In this document: piece by piece, positions 19,876-28,185 of the stretch
Layout of the letters: each line of letters opens with the position of its first letter
Numbering within the stretch: the stretch's first letter is position 1
Source of the DNA: Fictibacillus nanhaiensis
GTDB taxonomy: Bacteria > Bacillota > Bacilli > Bacillales > Fictibacillaceae
Assembly: GCA_017052515.1 (NCBI GenBank)
Contig: JAFHKR010000036.1
Location: 1-64,000 of the forward strand
Length of the DNA: 64,000 nucleotides
Direction: 5' to 3'
Notes under the pieces: model-generated
Told to the model about the DNA's origin: nothing
Seen by the model: only the letters and a program-made list of their open reading frames with translations
Database searches by the model: none
Program-made: the position numbers and the translations under genes

Positions 19876-20129
19876 GTTGATTTCCGTTCCAGATGTCCGC
19901 TTTCCGCGGGGCAGGCGGTGAGCCACATTTGAACGTTTCACATTTAAGTGTCTCACCTGCCTAGTTGCAGTGGCTAGCCCCTCGAGGTCAAATGTTAAAT
20001 GGTTAAGAAGGCAAAGTGCGCCTTCAAACCCATTCACCTTTTGCTTGTCGGGGCTGAACGAGCCACCTCTACTTTGACGACTGCCCACCTGTCCTAGCCT
20101 AGAGTCTCCCATCTTACACTTCAATCAAC
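19876..20129 (+). repeat. Structured dispersed repeat copy 4, subtype A, interrupted by a second repeat
   Basis: The left half (GTTGATTTCCGTTCCAGA...GTGTCTCACCTGC, to about 19960) and the right half (CACCTGTCCTAGCC...CAATCAAC, from about 20086) match copies 1 and 2, but total length is 254 bp, twice the usual 127. The extra stretch of about 125 bp carries CTAGCCCCTCGAGG ... CTTGTCGGGGCTGAACGAGCC, a pairing palindromic module unlike the host repeat. Confidence 0.85.
19961..20085. mobile_element. Second repeat type nested in dispersed-repeat copy 4
   Basis: The insert has GTTGCAGTGGCTAGCCCCTCG on one side and GGGGCTGAACGAGCCACC on the other, with an inner pair AAGGCAAAGTGCGCCTT. From memory, similar GGCTAGCCCC...GGGGCTGAACGAGCC modules occur between genes in other Bacillaceae genomes. 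It has no coding capacity, so it would have to move with outside help, if it moves at all. The boundaries are approximate because target duplications are not clear. Confidence 0.55.
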
Positions 20130-20212
20130 AGTCAAAGAAGTAAATACTAAAAATTAAAAAGCAACAATCTTTTAGAAAACAGTCGTTTATTTAAAGCGGA
20201 TTACTTATTGCA

Positions 20213-21175
20213 TCAACTACTTCCGCATCCACTGCCGCAACTGCTTCCACAGCTGCTCCCGCTATCGCTGCTGCAGCTGCTGTCATGTCCGGCATTGTCG
20301 TCACGGTGGTTACCACACCCACTCCCGCAAGCGGTAGTATTTCCAGAATTATAGCTTGATGCAGGATTTAACTTCGCCATATACATGTCATATTCGTCAA
20401 AATGATGATAGGAATAATAAAGCATCGCGCCCGCTAAGATGGGTGCGCTATCTATTGAATTTGGTGATAGTTTTAATCCCTTGTAAGGATCTTTATCGTT
20501 CGATACTCGGTTCACATCTACTTTAATTTTTGTTAGTAAAGCGTCAACGGTTTCTTTATCAGCATTCGGTCTAAAATATCGGTTTCCAAGTTCTTCTGTT
20601 GAAAGAGTTTGAAGATCATGTAAAAGCCCTTGATGTAACGGATTTTGAAAAAATGTACCCCAAGCAATAGGTGTAAAATCAGTAAACGTAAAAAGCTTTG
20701 CGTACAACAGATCAAACCAAGCTCTTCCATGTGGATCGGGTTCTACAACATCATTCGGAGCATGATGAATGTGCTCACCGCATAGTTCAGTAGAAAATTT
20801 TTCATACTCCTTCGTATACATCAGCATCTCGTGCCAGATGTCATCCACCTTTTTACTGAACATGGGAACATTATTTAAAAGGGAACACATGATAAAGAAG
20901 CGCTGAAGCTCATAATATACAACCTCAAAGTAGGCTTCTGTTGCCTTCGGGTGTTCTGAAAGATATCTACGTTTTATTTTTTCTTTGAACTCACGAGGGA
21001 GAGCTCTCTCCATATTTCTTACACTTTTTTGCAAATATAAATCTTCACGAATTCCCAAATTTGGAGGCAGTTCGGTTCTTTCTGCAACCTTCAGGTAGTT
21101 CGGTTTTGTTGTGTACTTTATAACAAGGGGAGCAATTACGGCAATCGCAAAAAATAATAAAAATAGTTCAAACAT
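20213..21175 (-). CDS. Membrane-anchored protein with a Cys/Gly/Ser-rich tail
   Basis: A 320-residue protein with one N-terminal TM segment (residues 3-20). The middle contains FSKKVDDIWHEMLMYTKEYEKFSTELCGEHIHH, which resembles the VDxxWHxHILxTxxY ... FxHH motif of glycine-rich-domain (GRDP/DUF1399-like) proteins; that is inference from the motif. From residue about 283 the tail is Cys, Gly, Ser and Asp with repeated SCGSSCGSGCGSS blocks (eight cysteines), suggesting metal binding or cross-linking. RBS AAGGAGG. Function unknown. Divergent from the four-TM protein gene. Confidence 0.7.
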   Translation of the reverse strand: MFELFLLFFAIAVIAPLVIKYTTKPNYLKVAERTELPPNLGIREDLYLQKSVRNMERALPREFKEKIKRRYLSEHPKATEAYFEVVYYELQRFFIMCSLLNNVPMFSKKVDDIWHEMLMYTKEYEKFSTELCGEHIHHAPNDVVEPDPHGRAWFDLLYAKLFTFTDFTPIAWGTFFQNPLHQGLLHDLQTLSTEELGNRYFRPNADKETVDALLTKIKVDVNRVSNDKDPYKGLKLSPNSIDSAPILAGAMLYYSYHHFDEYDMYMAKLNPASSYNSGNTTACGSGCGNHRDDNAGHDSSCSSDSGSSCGSSCGSGCGSS

Positions 21176-21277
21176 AGATGGCGCCTCCTTTTACGTCTCC
21201 TACCAAATAGCTATATTCTAGTTCTCTACTTTAATGATAATATAAGATGAAAATATTGTAAAAAAGTGGGTGTTTAT

Positions 21278-21772
21278 TTGACGGTTTTGTTGTTAGCTGG
21301 AATTGTTTTTACGTTGATTCTCATAATGAGACAAAGGGATTTTGCTTCTGTAGGTATGGTAAAAAACATATCTCATAAAATGAAGGGACATTCTTTAAGT
21401 ACAAACTATTGGCAAGCGGGTATAGCTCTATTTTCTGTGAACGCTGCATTATTCGCACTAGCTTTTGTTATTCTATTCTTTCTCCCTTATGGTGCTATGG
21501 CAGGGCTATTGATGTGCATCCCGCTCAGTCTTTTGACGTGGATAATATTTTCTGAAGCGTGGATGGGGACGTGGAAGGATAAAGTGAAGATGGCGTTCAT
21601 CGGAAGCTCATTTTTCTTACTTTTCTTAGTGTGGGTTTTTTGGTATTATGCAACGCTTGAACCCGCTTATCCAGGAGACGATTTATTCATGGCATGGATT
21701 GGAGTAATCATTGCGTCTATTTTTACTACTGGTGCGATGTGTGTGAGTATGTTTGTGATTTTGCGAAAATGA
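21278..21772 (+). CDS. Small integral membrane protein, four predicted TM segments
   Basis: About 164 residues with hydrophobic segments near residues 1-16, 47-73, 77-92, 107-125 and 137-160. I recognise no family. The start is uncertain: GTG at 21266 or TTG at 21278; the latter has GTGGGTG at a fair distance. It is divergent from the Cys-tailed protein gene, across about 100 bp, and they may share regulation. Confidence 0.6.
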   Translation: MTVLLLAGIVFTLILIMRQRDFASVGMVKNISHKMKGHSLSTNYWQAGIALFSVNAALFALAFVILFFLPYGAMAGLLMCIPLSLLTWIIFSEAWMGTWKDKVKMAFIGSSFFLLFLVWVFWYYATLEPAYPGDDLFMAWIGVIIASIFTTGAMCVSMFVILRK

Positions 21773-21785
21773 TTATTTGACTTAA

Positions 21786-21815
21786 AAAGAGACTGCGTAG
21801 AGGGCAGTCTCTTTC
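21786..21815. terminator. Bidirectional terminator between the membrane protein and the opp-like operon
   Basis: AAAGAGACTGC and GCAGTCTCTTT pair around GTAGAGG, with a T-rich tail. It lies between two convergent genes. Confidence 0.75.
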
Positions 21816-21821
21816 ATCTGC

Positions 21822-22751
21822 TTAATTACGAATGAGGTTTCGATTATCCTCAGTCTCAAACTCTTTAATATGGATCATGTTCGCAGATACATAGTGCTCG
21901 TTACCAACATGAATCAACTGTGGAGGATAGAGCGGTTTCTCTGGCATAATGATAGGTTTTCTATATGCATTTCGACGTTCAGGATCTGCGATCGGAATGG
22001 ATGATAAAAGAGATTTCGTATAAGGGTGGATCGGATTTCGATACAATTCATCTTTTGGGGCCAATTCAATCAGATGTCCTAGGTACATGACGGCTACACG
22101 GTCACTCATATAATGAACAACACCAAGGTCATGTGAGATGAACAAACACGTTAGATCTAGTTCAGACTGAAGATCTTTTAATAGATTCAACACTTGCGCT
22201 TGAACAGATACATCGAGCGCTGAGACAGGTTCATCTGCAATAATAAACTTAGGATCTAGCATTAATGCGCGAGCGATTCCAATCCTCTGACGCTGACCAC
22301 CGGAGAATTCGTGGATCTTTTTAAGATAAGAAGTCTTCGGTAACCCGACCTTTTCCAATAGACTGTATGCTTTCTTCGTACGTTCTTCTTTGCTTAACAT
22401 CTTCTGAATAACATGCGGTTCTTCTAAAATTTCCCCGACCGTTAAACGAGGGCTGAGTGACTCATAAGGATTTTGAAAGATCATCTGAAATTCTTTACGG
22501 TACGGCCGCAACTTTTTTTCAGGCATATGTGTGATGTCCAGGCCATCAAACGTAATGTTTCCGTGCTCTGGTTCATATAATCGCATGATCGTTCGACCAA
22601 GGGTCGTCTTACCAGAACCGGACTCCCCAACGATCCCTAACGTTTCGCCTTTAACAATATCGAGTGTAATTCCATCGATCGCTTTATGGGTCCCCGTTTT
22701 CGTCACAAAGTACTTTGAAAGGTTCTGGATGCTTATCAAATGTTTATCCAA
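21822..22751 (-). CDS. Peptide-type ABC transporter ATP-binding protein (OppF/AppF/DppF-like)
   Basis: A 309-residue ATPase: Walker A GESGSGKTT (about 40-48), Q-loop QMIFQNP, signature FSGGQRQRIGIARAL, Walker B FIIADEPVSALD, H-loop FISHDLGVV, then the peptide-transporter C-terminal extension (oligo_HPY, NPIHPYTKSLLSSIP). The start is TTG at 22751 inside the end of the preceding ATPase gene (8-bp overlap) with GAGGTGA as ribosome-binding site, which suggests translational coupling. Last gene of the operon. Confidence 0.9.
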   Translation of the reverse strand: MDKHLISIQNLSKYFVTKTGTHKAIDGITLDIVKGETLGIVGESGSGKTTLGRTIMRLYEPEHGNITFDGLDITHMPEKKLRPYRKEFQMIFQNPYESLSPRLTVGEILEEPHVIQKMLSKEERTKKAYSLLEKVGLPKTSYLKKIHEFSGGQRQRIGIARALMLDPKFIIADEPVSALDVSVQAQVLNLLKDLQSELDLTCLFISHDLGVVHYMSDRVAVMYLGHLIELAPKDELYRNPIHPYTKSLLSSIPIADPERRNAYRKPIIMPEKPLYPPQLIHVGNEHYVSANMIHIKEFETEDNRNLIRN

Positions 22752-23724
22752 CGATCGTCACCTCGCTCTCATCAAAAAGGCGTACATAATGACCTGGTTC
22801 CACTTCTATAAGAGAAGACGGAGCATGATAGACTTTACTTTCCATAGAATACGTCTCTGGTGCGAATTTTCTTCCCTTGTAGCCTGCTTCTTCAAACGAA
22901 TAATCGTAAACGCTCTTTAAACGCTCGCCATCGCTCTCCAAACTTGGAATGCAGCCGATCAAGCCTTTTGTATAAGGGTGGATCGGATTATTAAATATTG
23001 TAAACACATCTCCTGATTCTACGATTCGTCCTCCAAACATGACATACACCCAGTCAGCATATTCAGCTACAACACCAAAATCATGTGTGATCATTAAAAC
23101 AGAAGCGTCTTCACGTATTTTATAATCAGCGATTAAATCCAAAACTTGCCTTTGAATCGTAACGTCTAACGCGGTTGTTGGTTCATCAGCAATTATCAGT
23201 TTAGGCTTACAGGAGATGGCCATTGCGATTAAGATACGTTGTTTCATGCCTCCTGATAGCTGAGAAGGATATTGATCATAAATGTGTGCAGGATTATGAA
23301 AACCTACTTGTTCGAGAAGGGAAAGCGCAACTGCTCTAAGCTCTGATTTCGGCATCTGTTTATGATATTTCAAGCCTTCTGTGATCTGAACACCCACCTT
23401 CATAGCTGGATTCAGTGAGGCGATCGCGTCTTGAAAAATCATGGAGATTTCGTTGCCTCTTATTTTTTGCATCTCTTTTTCTGTCATCTGCAAAATTTCT
23501 TTATCGTCAAAAGAAATAGAGCCTGATTCTGCTCGCCCGTTTGCTGGCAGAAGTTTCAGCACGGATAGGGAAGTGACACTTTTCCCAGAACCCGATTCGC
23601 CGATAAGAGCGACAGTCTGTCCAGAATTAATGGAGAGACTTATATCGGTAACCGCGTTAAACACGTTTTTCCCACTGCCGAATGCTATGTTTAAATTGTT
23701 AATTTCTAAAAGCCTGCTAGACAT
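22744..23724 (-). CDS. Peptide-type ABC transporter ATP-binding protein (OppD/AppD/DppD-like)
   Basis: A 326-residue ATPase with Walker A GESGSGKSVTS, signature LSGGMKQRILIAMAI, Walker B LIIADEPTTALDVTIQ and the C-terminal HPYTKGLIGCIPSL extension, which in this family may carry cysteines. It forms the ATPase pair with the downstream OppF-like protein. It starts 14 bp after the upstream permease gene. Confidence 0.9.
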   Translation of the reverse strand: MSSRLLEINNLNIAFGSGKNVFNAVTDISLSINSGQTVALIGESGSGKSVTSLSVLKLLPANGRAESGSISFDDKEILQMTEKEMQKIRGNEISMIFQDAIASLNPAMKVGVQITEGLKYHKQMPKSELRAVALSLLEQVGFHNPAHIYDQYPSQLSGGMKQRILIAMAISCKPKLIIADEPTTALDVTIQRQVLDLIADYKIREDASVLMITHDFGVVAEYADWVYVMFGGRIVESGDVFTIFNNPIHPYTKGLIGCIPSLESDGERLKSVYDYSFEEAGYKGRKFAPETYSMESKVYHAPSSLIEVEPGHYVRLFDESEVTIVG

Positions 23725-23738
23725 GTTTCACACCTCAC

Positions 23739-24659
23739 TTATGATTTGTTGGACTCGAGGCTGTTCTGTATACCTTGTATCATGAGATTGATCGAGAAAA
23801 TCGTAAAAGCAAAGAATGAGAGCGGTACTAAAATAATCCATGGAGCCGTTAAGAGCTTTTGGTACGACTGGCCGATGATACCAGCCCATTCGCCGCTTAA
23901 TGAAATTGTTGAAGGCGTTAAGTTAAAGATATCGCCCATCATCACAGTTTTTGATCCACCGATAAGAACAGCAAGAACACCTAAGTGCGCTAACAGAATC
24001 AATGTTTGGATGGCTTGCTGAGCAAATAAAAGCAGAAGTTTTGAGCTCAGTTCAGGCAGGACATGTTTGTAATAAACATATGGCTTTTTCGATCCTAATG
24101 AAAAAGTACTGACGATATAGTCTTTTGCTAGGATGGAGCGAATCTCTTCAGAAAAGGTTGATACTAATGGCGGGACTCCAATACCAACGAGTATCAAGCA
24201 CTGCACGACAATAAGAGTCATCATGCCCATCGGTTCAGTAGCATCTTTTACAAAGAGCGGAACCATGAACATATAAGCTAAGATGGCTGTTGGAATATAG
24301 AGGGTAGCTTGTACGATATCGTCAAAGAACGTACTCTTCGATTTTCTATGAAACAAGGAAAAGAAAAGGGCGAAGAAAATTCTAAGAAATGCGATGACTA
24401 AAGTAATTAGGATCGTATACTTTGCACCTTCCAAAACAAGATACAGTAAGTGCTTTCCGTTCATATCCGTTCCAAAAGGAGGCATGTCTTTGGGTGAGAA
24501 AGGTGCTATACCAACGATGACTTCATTTTCGTCATATAGAAACTTAGATTCCTTTTGAACATCCATTACGGACGGATAAATAAAGCTTAATAAAATAAAA
24601 CTCACGATAAATAGAAACCCGATTAAGAACTGTGGTTGTTTAAGCAATCGAACGATCAT
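23739..24659 (-). CDS. Peptide-type ABC transporter permease (OppC-like)
   Basis: A 306-residue permease with N-terminal TM (FLIGFLFIVSFILLSFIYP), a short extracellular stretch, and four or five more TM segments. The EAA-type loop is KDYIVSTFSLGSKKPYVYYKHVLPEL. It overlaps the upstream permease gene by 4 bp. Sequence is divergent from standard OppC, which fits the divergent partner. Confidence 0.82.
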   Translation of the reverse strand: MIVRLLKQPQFLIGFLFIVSFILLSFIYPSVMDVQKESKFLYDENEVIVGIAPFSPKDMPPFGTDMNGKHLLYLVLEGAKYTILITLVIAFLRIFFALFFSLFHRKSKSTFFDDIVQATLYIPTAILAYMFMVPLFVKDATEPMGMMTLIVVQCLILVGIGVPPLVSTFSEEIRSILAKDYIVSTFSLGSKKPYVYYKHVLPELSSKLLLLFAQQAIQTLILLAHLGVLAVLIGGSKTVMMGDIFNLTPSTISLSGEWAGIIGQSYQKLLTAPWIILVPLSFFAFTIFSINLMIQGIQNSLESNKS

Positions 24660-25474
24660 GCTGCATCCTCCTTTTGGACGTTTAAGCCTCCGCGGTATGA
24701 TTCCATGACCTCGAACAGGAAGGAGAAAGGAATCGCGATAAACAAGACCGTTATAATAAACGAAACACCTTGCGTGTTCAGCATGATGGTCATTATTCCG
24801 TTCAAGTTAAAGACGAATTCTAGAATGAATAAGTTCGAAAGCATGAAAACAAAGATGGTCTTGGAATATTGAAAGAGACTGGTCATGATGTTACGGAACA
24901 CATGATTGAGCGTGATGTAGAGGTTTCCGAGTCCCATCGCTCGTGCTACGGTTATGTATGGTTTGTTTTGTTCTTCTTTCATTAGTAGAAAGGTAATCTT
25001 AAAGAGTTGAATCGTTGGCAGGACAGATAGTGTTAGAATTGGAAAAAAGTAGATTCGGTTATCATAGACACCAGAAACATTCGCGATTAACAATCCAGTC
25101 TTCTTAAAGATATATACCGCCGAAACTTGTAACGCGATAACAATAAAAAGATCTGGCAAAGATTCTAATAGTGTTAAAAATCCATAGACAGCGCGTTTTA
25201 ATGATCTTGGCAGCAGTGTTGCTAAGAACGTGAGCAATAACGCTACTAGGAGACCTAGTAGTAGTGCTGTAAAGAAAATTGTCATCGAATAAAAAAACTT
25301 ATCAAAAATATCTGGGAAAAGACTATATTTTCGATTCTCGATGGTGTACTCCCAAAGCTTCATGCTTTGTAGTGGGGCGATACCAAAAAAGATAGAAGGA
25401 AGAAAGCTGATGATTAAAACGCCGATCAAGATCGATCGAAGCCTCTTCAAATAACTCGAAAATGAAAAGTTCAT
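24656..25474 (-). CDS. Peptide-type ABC transporter permease (OppB-like, short)
   Basis: A 272-residue permease, shorter than usual OppB (about 305-320) and divergent, with the EAA-type loop ARAMGLGNLYITLNHVFRNIM and six TM segments. RBS AGAGGTG before ATG 25474. It heads the operon. No solute-binding protein gene precedes it, and the substrate is unknown. Confidence 0.8.
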   Translation of the reverse strand: MNFSFSSYLKRLRSILIGVLIISFLPSIFFGIAPLQSMKLWEYTIENRKYSLFPDIFDKFFYSMTIFFTALLLGLLVALLLTFLATLLPRSLKRAVYGFLTLLESLPDLFIVIALQVSAVYIFKKTGLLIANVSGVYDNRIYFFPILTLSVLPTIQLFKITFLLMKEEQNKPYITVARAMGLGNLYITLNHVFRNIMTSLFQYSKTIFVFMLSNLFILEFVFNLNGIMTIMLNTQGVSFIITVLFIAIPFSFLFEVMESYRGGLNVQKEDAA

Positions 25475-25638
25475 ATATACACCTCTTTTTGTAGCGGTAG
25501 TTGACAGAATAATCTGTATGTAATAATTGTAAACGAATTGACATGTCTTTTAAATAAAATTATGTATGAATTTTCCAAACGCACCTCTTTTCTAAATGTT
25601 TTGACGTACCAAGTAATGTGAATCATTCAAATAAATTT

Positions 25639-25674
25639 TAAAAAAATACTGAATGGGTATCATCAGTATTTTTT
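25639..25674. terminator. Terminator after the TIM-barrel gene
   Basis: AATACTGA / TCAGTATT 8-bp stem around a ten-base loop; A-run on one side and T-run on the other, so it works on both strands. It lies just before the minus-strand opp-like operon, so that operon likely has its own promoter in 25475-25638, where no convincing hexamers were fixed. Confidence 0.8.
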
Positions 25675-25682
25675 CAGAAAGG

Positions 25683-26507
25683 TTATTTGTCGTTGTTTAA
25701 AACCTCGTTTACCAACCAATCGATTCCTTCTTGAATACATGTTTCAGAAGGATTTGAGTGCGGTGTATGTTCGAGTACCCAAATAAGATCAGGGTAACTT
25801 GATAGAACGTGAAGTATCTCCTTAATGGAATAATGTTTTCCGTCAACTTCATGTGATGGATGGATAGGGACCCATATGTATTTATCATCAATAAACTCAA
25901 TGTTATGAAGATGTATAACTTTTATGTAATCTTTCCATTTCTGAATCATGTTTAGAGCTTGTTCACCAGCAGCTAATAGGTAATCACCAATATCAATACA
26001 CAGCTTCAGTCCGTATTTTTCCCATAATGTGATAGGAAAAGCATTTAGGTACTCAATTCCTTTTGGCGATTGATCCAACCCAAGTTTTGGTTCACAGACG
26101 ATTGGCAAGTTGTATGTTTGCTGCAGTTCGGATAATCGTTTTAGACCCTGCTCAATTAAGGTATCAGGATTTTGGGCACTTCCTTGAAAATAAGGAAAAT
26201 GAACAAGGATATACTGAGCGTCTAACTTAACAAGACGCTGAATTTCCTTTTCGAACAAAGTCCATGCTTGTTCAGGTGCATATTGAAACTTCTCTAATAG
26301 ATCATATTTACTTCCGTTTCTATAGATGGGAGAGTGGATGCCAAAGGTTTTGTTGCTTTTCTTTAGAAGTGATAGAAACCTTTGAAAGGCTTCTTCATTT
26401 TCAAATTCTCCAATCTCAATATGTGTGATCTGTTCTTGAAACAGTTCGCTAAATTTCGTTTCATCAGACATGATGGTACTACCTGAAATACCGATTGTAT
26501 GTGTCAT
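25683..26507 (-). CDS. Sugar phosphate isomerase/epimerase-like TIM barrel protein
   Basis: A 274-residue protein of the AP endonuclease 2/xylose isomerase-like fold. Metal-binding positions of the family are visible: H58/P60 in FGIHSPIY, HFPYFQGS, CEPKLGL (Glu), CIDIGDYLLA (Asp), VIHLHNIEF and WVLEHTPH. Substrate unknown. The ATG is preceded by AGGAGGAAAAG. It is separated from the opp-like operon by a terminator. Confidence 0.8.
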   Translation of the reverse strand: MTHTIGISGSTIMSDETKFSELFQEQITHIEIGEFENEEAFQRFLSLLKKSNKTFGIHSPIYRNGSKYDLLEKFQYAPEQAWTLFEKEIQRLVKLDAQYILVHFPYFQGSAQNPDTLIEQGLKRLSELQQTYNLPIVCEPKLGLDQSPKGIEYLNAFPITLWEKYGLKLCIDIGDYLLAAGEQALNMIQKWKDYIKVIHLHNIEFIDDKYIWVPIHPSHEVDGKHYSIKEILHVLSSYPDLIWVLEHTPHSNPSETCIQEGIDWLVNEVLNNDK

Positions 26508-26528
26508 CTTTTCCTCCTAAATAAATAA

Positions 26529-26556
26529 AAAAGACAGGAATGAGACCCTGTCTTTT
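26529..26556 (-). terminator. Terminator after the 68-residue membrane protein gene
   Basis: AAAAGACAGG / CCTGTCTTTT perfect 10-bp stem, eight-base loop; T-rich on the minus strand. The stem overlaps the stop codon of the gene. Confidence 0.85.
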
Positions 26557-26761
26557 ATAATCCTCCACCACCGCCGGAGTGGTGATTATGTTGGGATGCG
26601 TTCCAGGCTGCTGCATTGTTGATCTTGTTCTGATCGCTAACATGCTCTTCAAGCTCGTATTTATAATTGTATCTTCTGTACTTCAGCCTTGTTCTCCAGT
26701 TTACGATTGCGGCTAGTAAGAACACAGCGGCCACAGGTCCTAAAATGTATACCCAAAACAT
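26555..26761 (-). CDS. Small membrane protein with a His/Gly-rich tail
   Basis: A 68-residue protein: one TM segment (residues 2-20), a basic stretch RTRLKYRRYNYKYE, then a polar tail ending HNHHSGGGGGL. RBS TAGGAGGTG before the ATG and a tight terminator support it as a real gene. No family recognised. Confidence 0.7.
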   Translation of the reverse strand: MFWVYILGPVAAVFLLAAIVNWRTRLKYRRYNYKYELEEHVSDQNKINNAAAWNASQHNHHSGGGGGL

Positions 26762-26906
26762 AGAAGCACCTCCTATAAATAGTGATGTTACTCGTTACCG
26801 TATGTTGTTATTACTTATATATGCGAGTCTAGATAGAGAGGTAGCTTGTTCGGCTTAAAAGCTGTTTCATTGTATAGTTCTATAAAATGGTAAAGAAATC
26901 CTTTAA

Positions 26907-26943
26907 GGGGTCTGTCCCGGGGTCTGACCCCGGGACAGACCCC
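26907..26943. repeat. Perfect 17-bp-arm GC-rich hairpin repeat
   Basis: GGGGTCTGTCCCGGGGT, loop CTG, then its exact reverse complement. It has no T-run of its own and stands in AT-rich sequence. Similar GGGTCTGTCCC palindromes are, from memory, scattered in other Firmicutes genomes; only one copy is in this window. The rest of 26762-26980 has no gene. Confidence 0.85.
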
Positions 26944-26988
26944 CTACAATTTAGACACAAATTTAACACATACTGGCAGATAACAGCT

Positions 26989-27017
26989 TTGCAATTTAAG
27001 ACCGGTATCACTATAAT
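26989..27017 (+). promoter_or_regulatory. SigA-type promoter upstream of dagK
   Basis: TTGCAA at 26989-26994, 17-bp spacer, TATAAT at 27012-27017. The start would be near 27024, 106 bp before the dagK start, with a terminator-like hairpin in the leader. Confidence 0.75.
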
Positions 27018-27037
27018 ATAAGAGGAATCGACAGAAG

Positions 27038-27061
27038 CAGTCCGGCAGTGGGCTGTTTTTT
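27038..27061 (+). terminator. Promoter-proximal terminator-like hairpin in the dagK leader
   Basis: CAGTCC / GGGCTG 6-bp stem (one G-U), loop GGCAGT, then six T. It starts about 14 nt after the predicted transcription start. Confidence 0.6.
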
Positions 27062-27129
27062 GCAGTTATACAACAAACAAATTTAGGCTAAAACTTTTAT
27101 TAAGAAGTCAAACAATGAAGGTGAAAGAT

Positions 27130-28035
27130 ATGAAACGAGCTCGACTAATATATAATCCAAGTTCGGGAAGAGAAACGGTAAAAAAACAGCTTCCTTATAT
27201 TTTAAACAGACTTGAAAATGCAGGTTATGAAACGTCTTGTCATGCAACAACACCTGAAGATGGTTGTGCGACTCGTGCAGCACGTGCAGCGGGGGAAAGA
27301 GGCTTTGACCTTGTTATTGCAGCCGGTGGAGACGGAACGATCTATGAAGTTGTCAACGGACTAGCAGGACTTGAAAATCGTCCTATGCTAGGAATCATTC
27401 CAGCTGGAACGACGAATGACTTTGCACGTGCAGTAGGTGTGCCGCGTACGATTGAAGGAGCTTGTGATGTTCTTTGTGGCGGTGTACATATGCCTGTTGA
27501 TATCGGTAAAGTAAACGATAAATACTTCATCAACATTGCGGGTGGAGGTCGTATAACAGAGCTTACGTATGAAGTACCAAGCAAACTGAAGACGATGATC
27601 GGACAACTTGCGTACTTTTTAAAAGGAATCGAGATGCTCCCATCGATTCGTCCTACATTTGTTGAGATCGAGTTTGATGATAAAGAAAAATACGAAGGCG
27701 AGATCATGCTCTTCTTAGTAGCAAACACAAATTCGGTTGGAGGCTTCGAGAAGCTTGCGCCATCATCAGAGTTTCATGACGGTCTTTTTGATGTAATCAT
27801 ATTGAAGAAAACAAACCTTGCAGAGTTTGTCCGTATTGCCTCTCTTGCAATCCGGGGCGAACACATCCATGATGATCATGTCATCTATAAAAAGGCAAAG
27901 CGTGTAAAAGTAACGCCTCGCGAGAAGATGCAGATCAACTTAGATGGAGAGCTTGGCGGCATCCTGCCAGGTGAGTTCGAAAACTTACACCATCATTTTG
28001 AACTGCTCGTACCAAAAGAGCGACTTAAACCTTAA
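27130..28035 (+). CDS. dagK: Diacylglycerol kinase DagK (DgkB)
   Basis: A 301-residue soluble lipid kinase. It phosphorylates diacylglycerol released by lipoteichoic acid synthesis back to phosphatidic acid. The nucleotide-binding motif is AAGGDGTIYEVVNG (about 64-77), followed by IPAGTTNDFAR and LAPSSEFHDGLFDV. I choose ATG 27130 (MKRARLIYNPSSGRE), 6 bp after AAGGTG; an upstream ATG at 27115 lacks spacing. Same position as in B. subtilis after swrC. Confidence 0.95.
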   Translation: MKRARLIYNPSSGRETVKKQLPYILNRLENAGYETSCHATTPEDGCATRAARAAGERGFDLVIAAGGDGTIYEVVNGLAGLENRPMLGIIPAGTTNDFARAVGVPRTIEGACDVLCGGVHMPVDIGKVNDKYFINIAGGGRITELTYEVPSKLKTMIGQLAYFLKGIEMLPSIRPTFVEIEFDDKEKYEGEIMLFLVANTNSVGGFEKLAPSSEFHDGLFDVIILKKTNLAEFVRIASLAIRGEHIHDDHVIYKKAKRVKVTPREKMQINLDGELGGILPGEFENLHHHFELLVPKERLKP

Positions 28036-28185
28036 ACCAATCAAGTCAAAGAACACTTTAAGCAAATTTGCTGAGTGTTTTTTTTATGGTAAAAACCTGT
28101 AATACCTGAATAAATATGAAAGTAGAATATAATTCAGGTTTTCACGATGCTCTTTTTTTACGAGCTTCCAAAGGAGTTTTTAAAA

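Noticed and set aside
19786-20124. Minus-strand frame across dispersed repeat copy 4
   Set aside because: Runs through a terminator and two nested repeats; no start signal.
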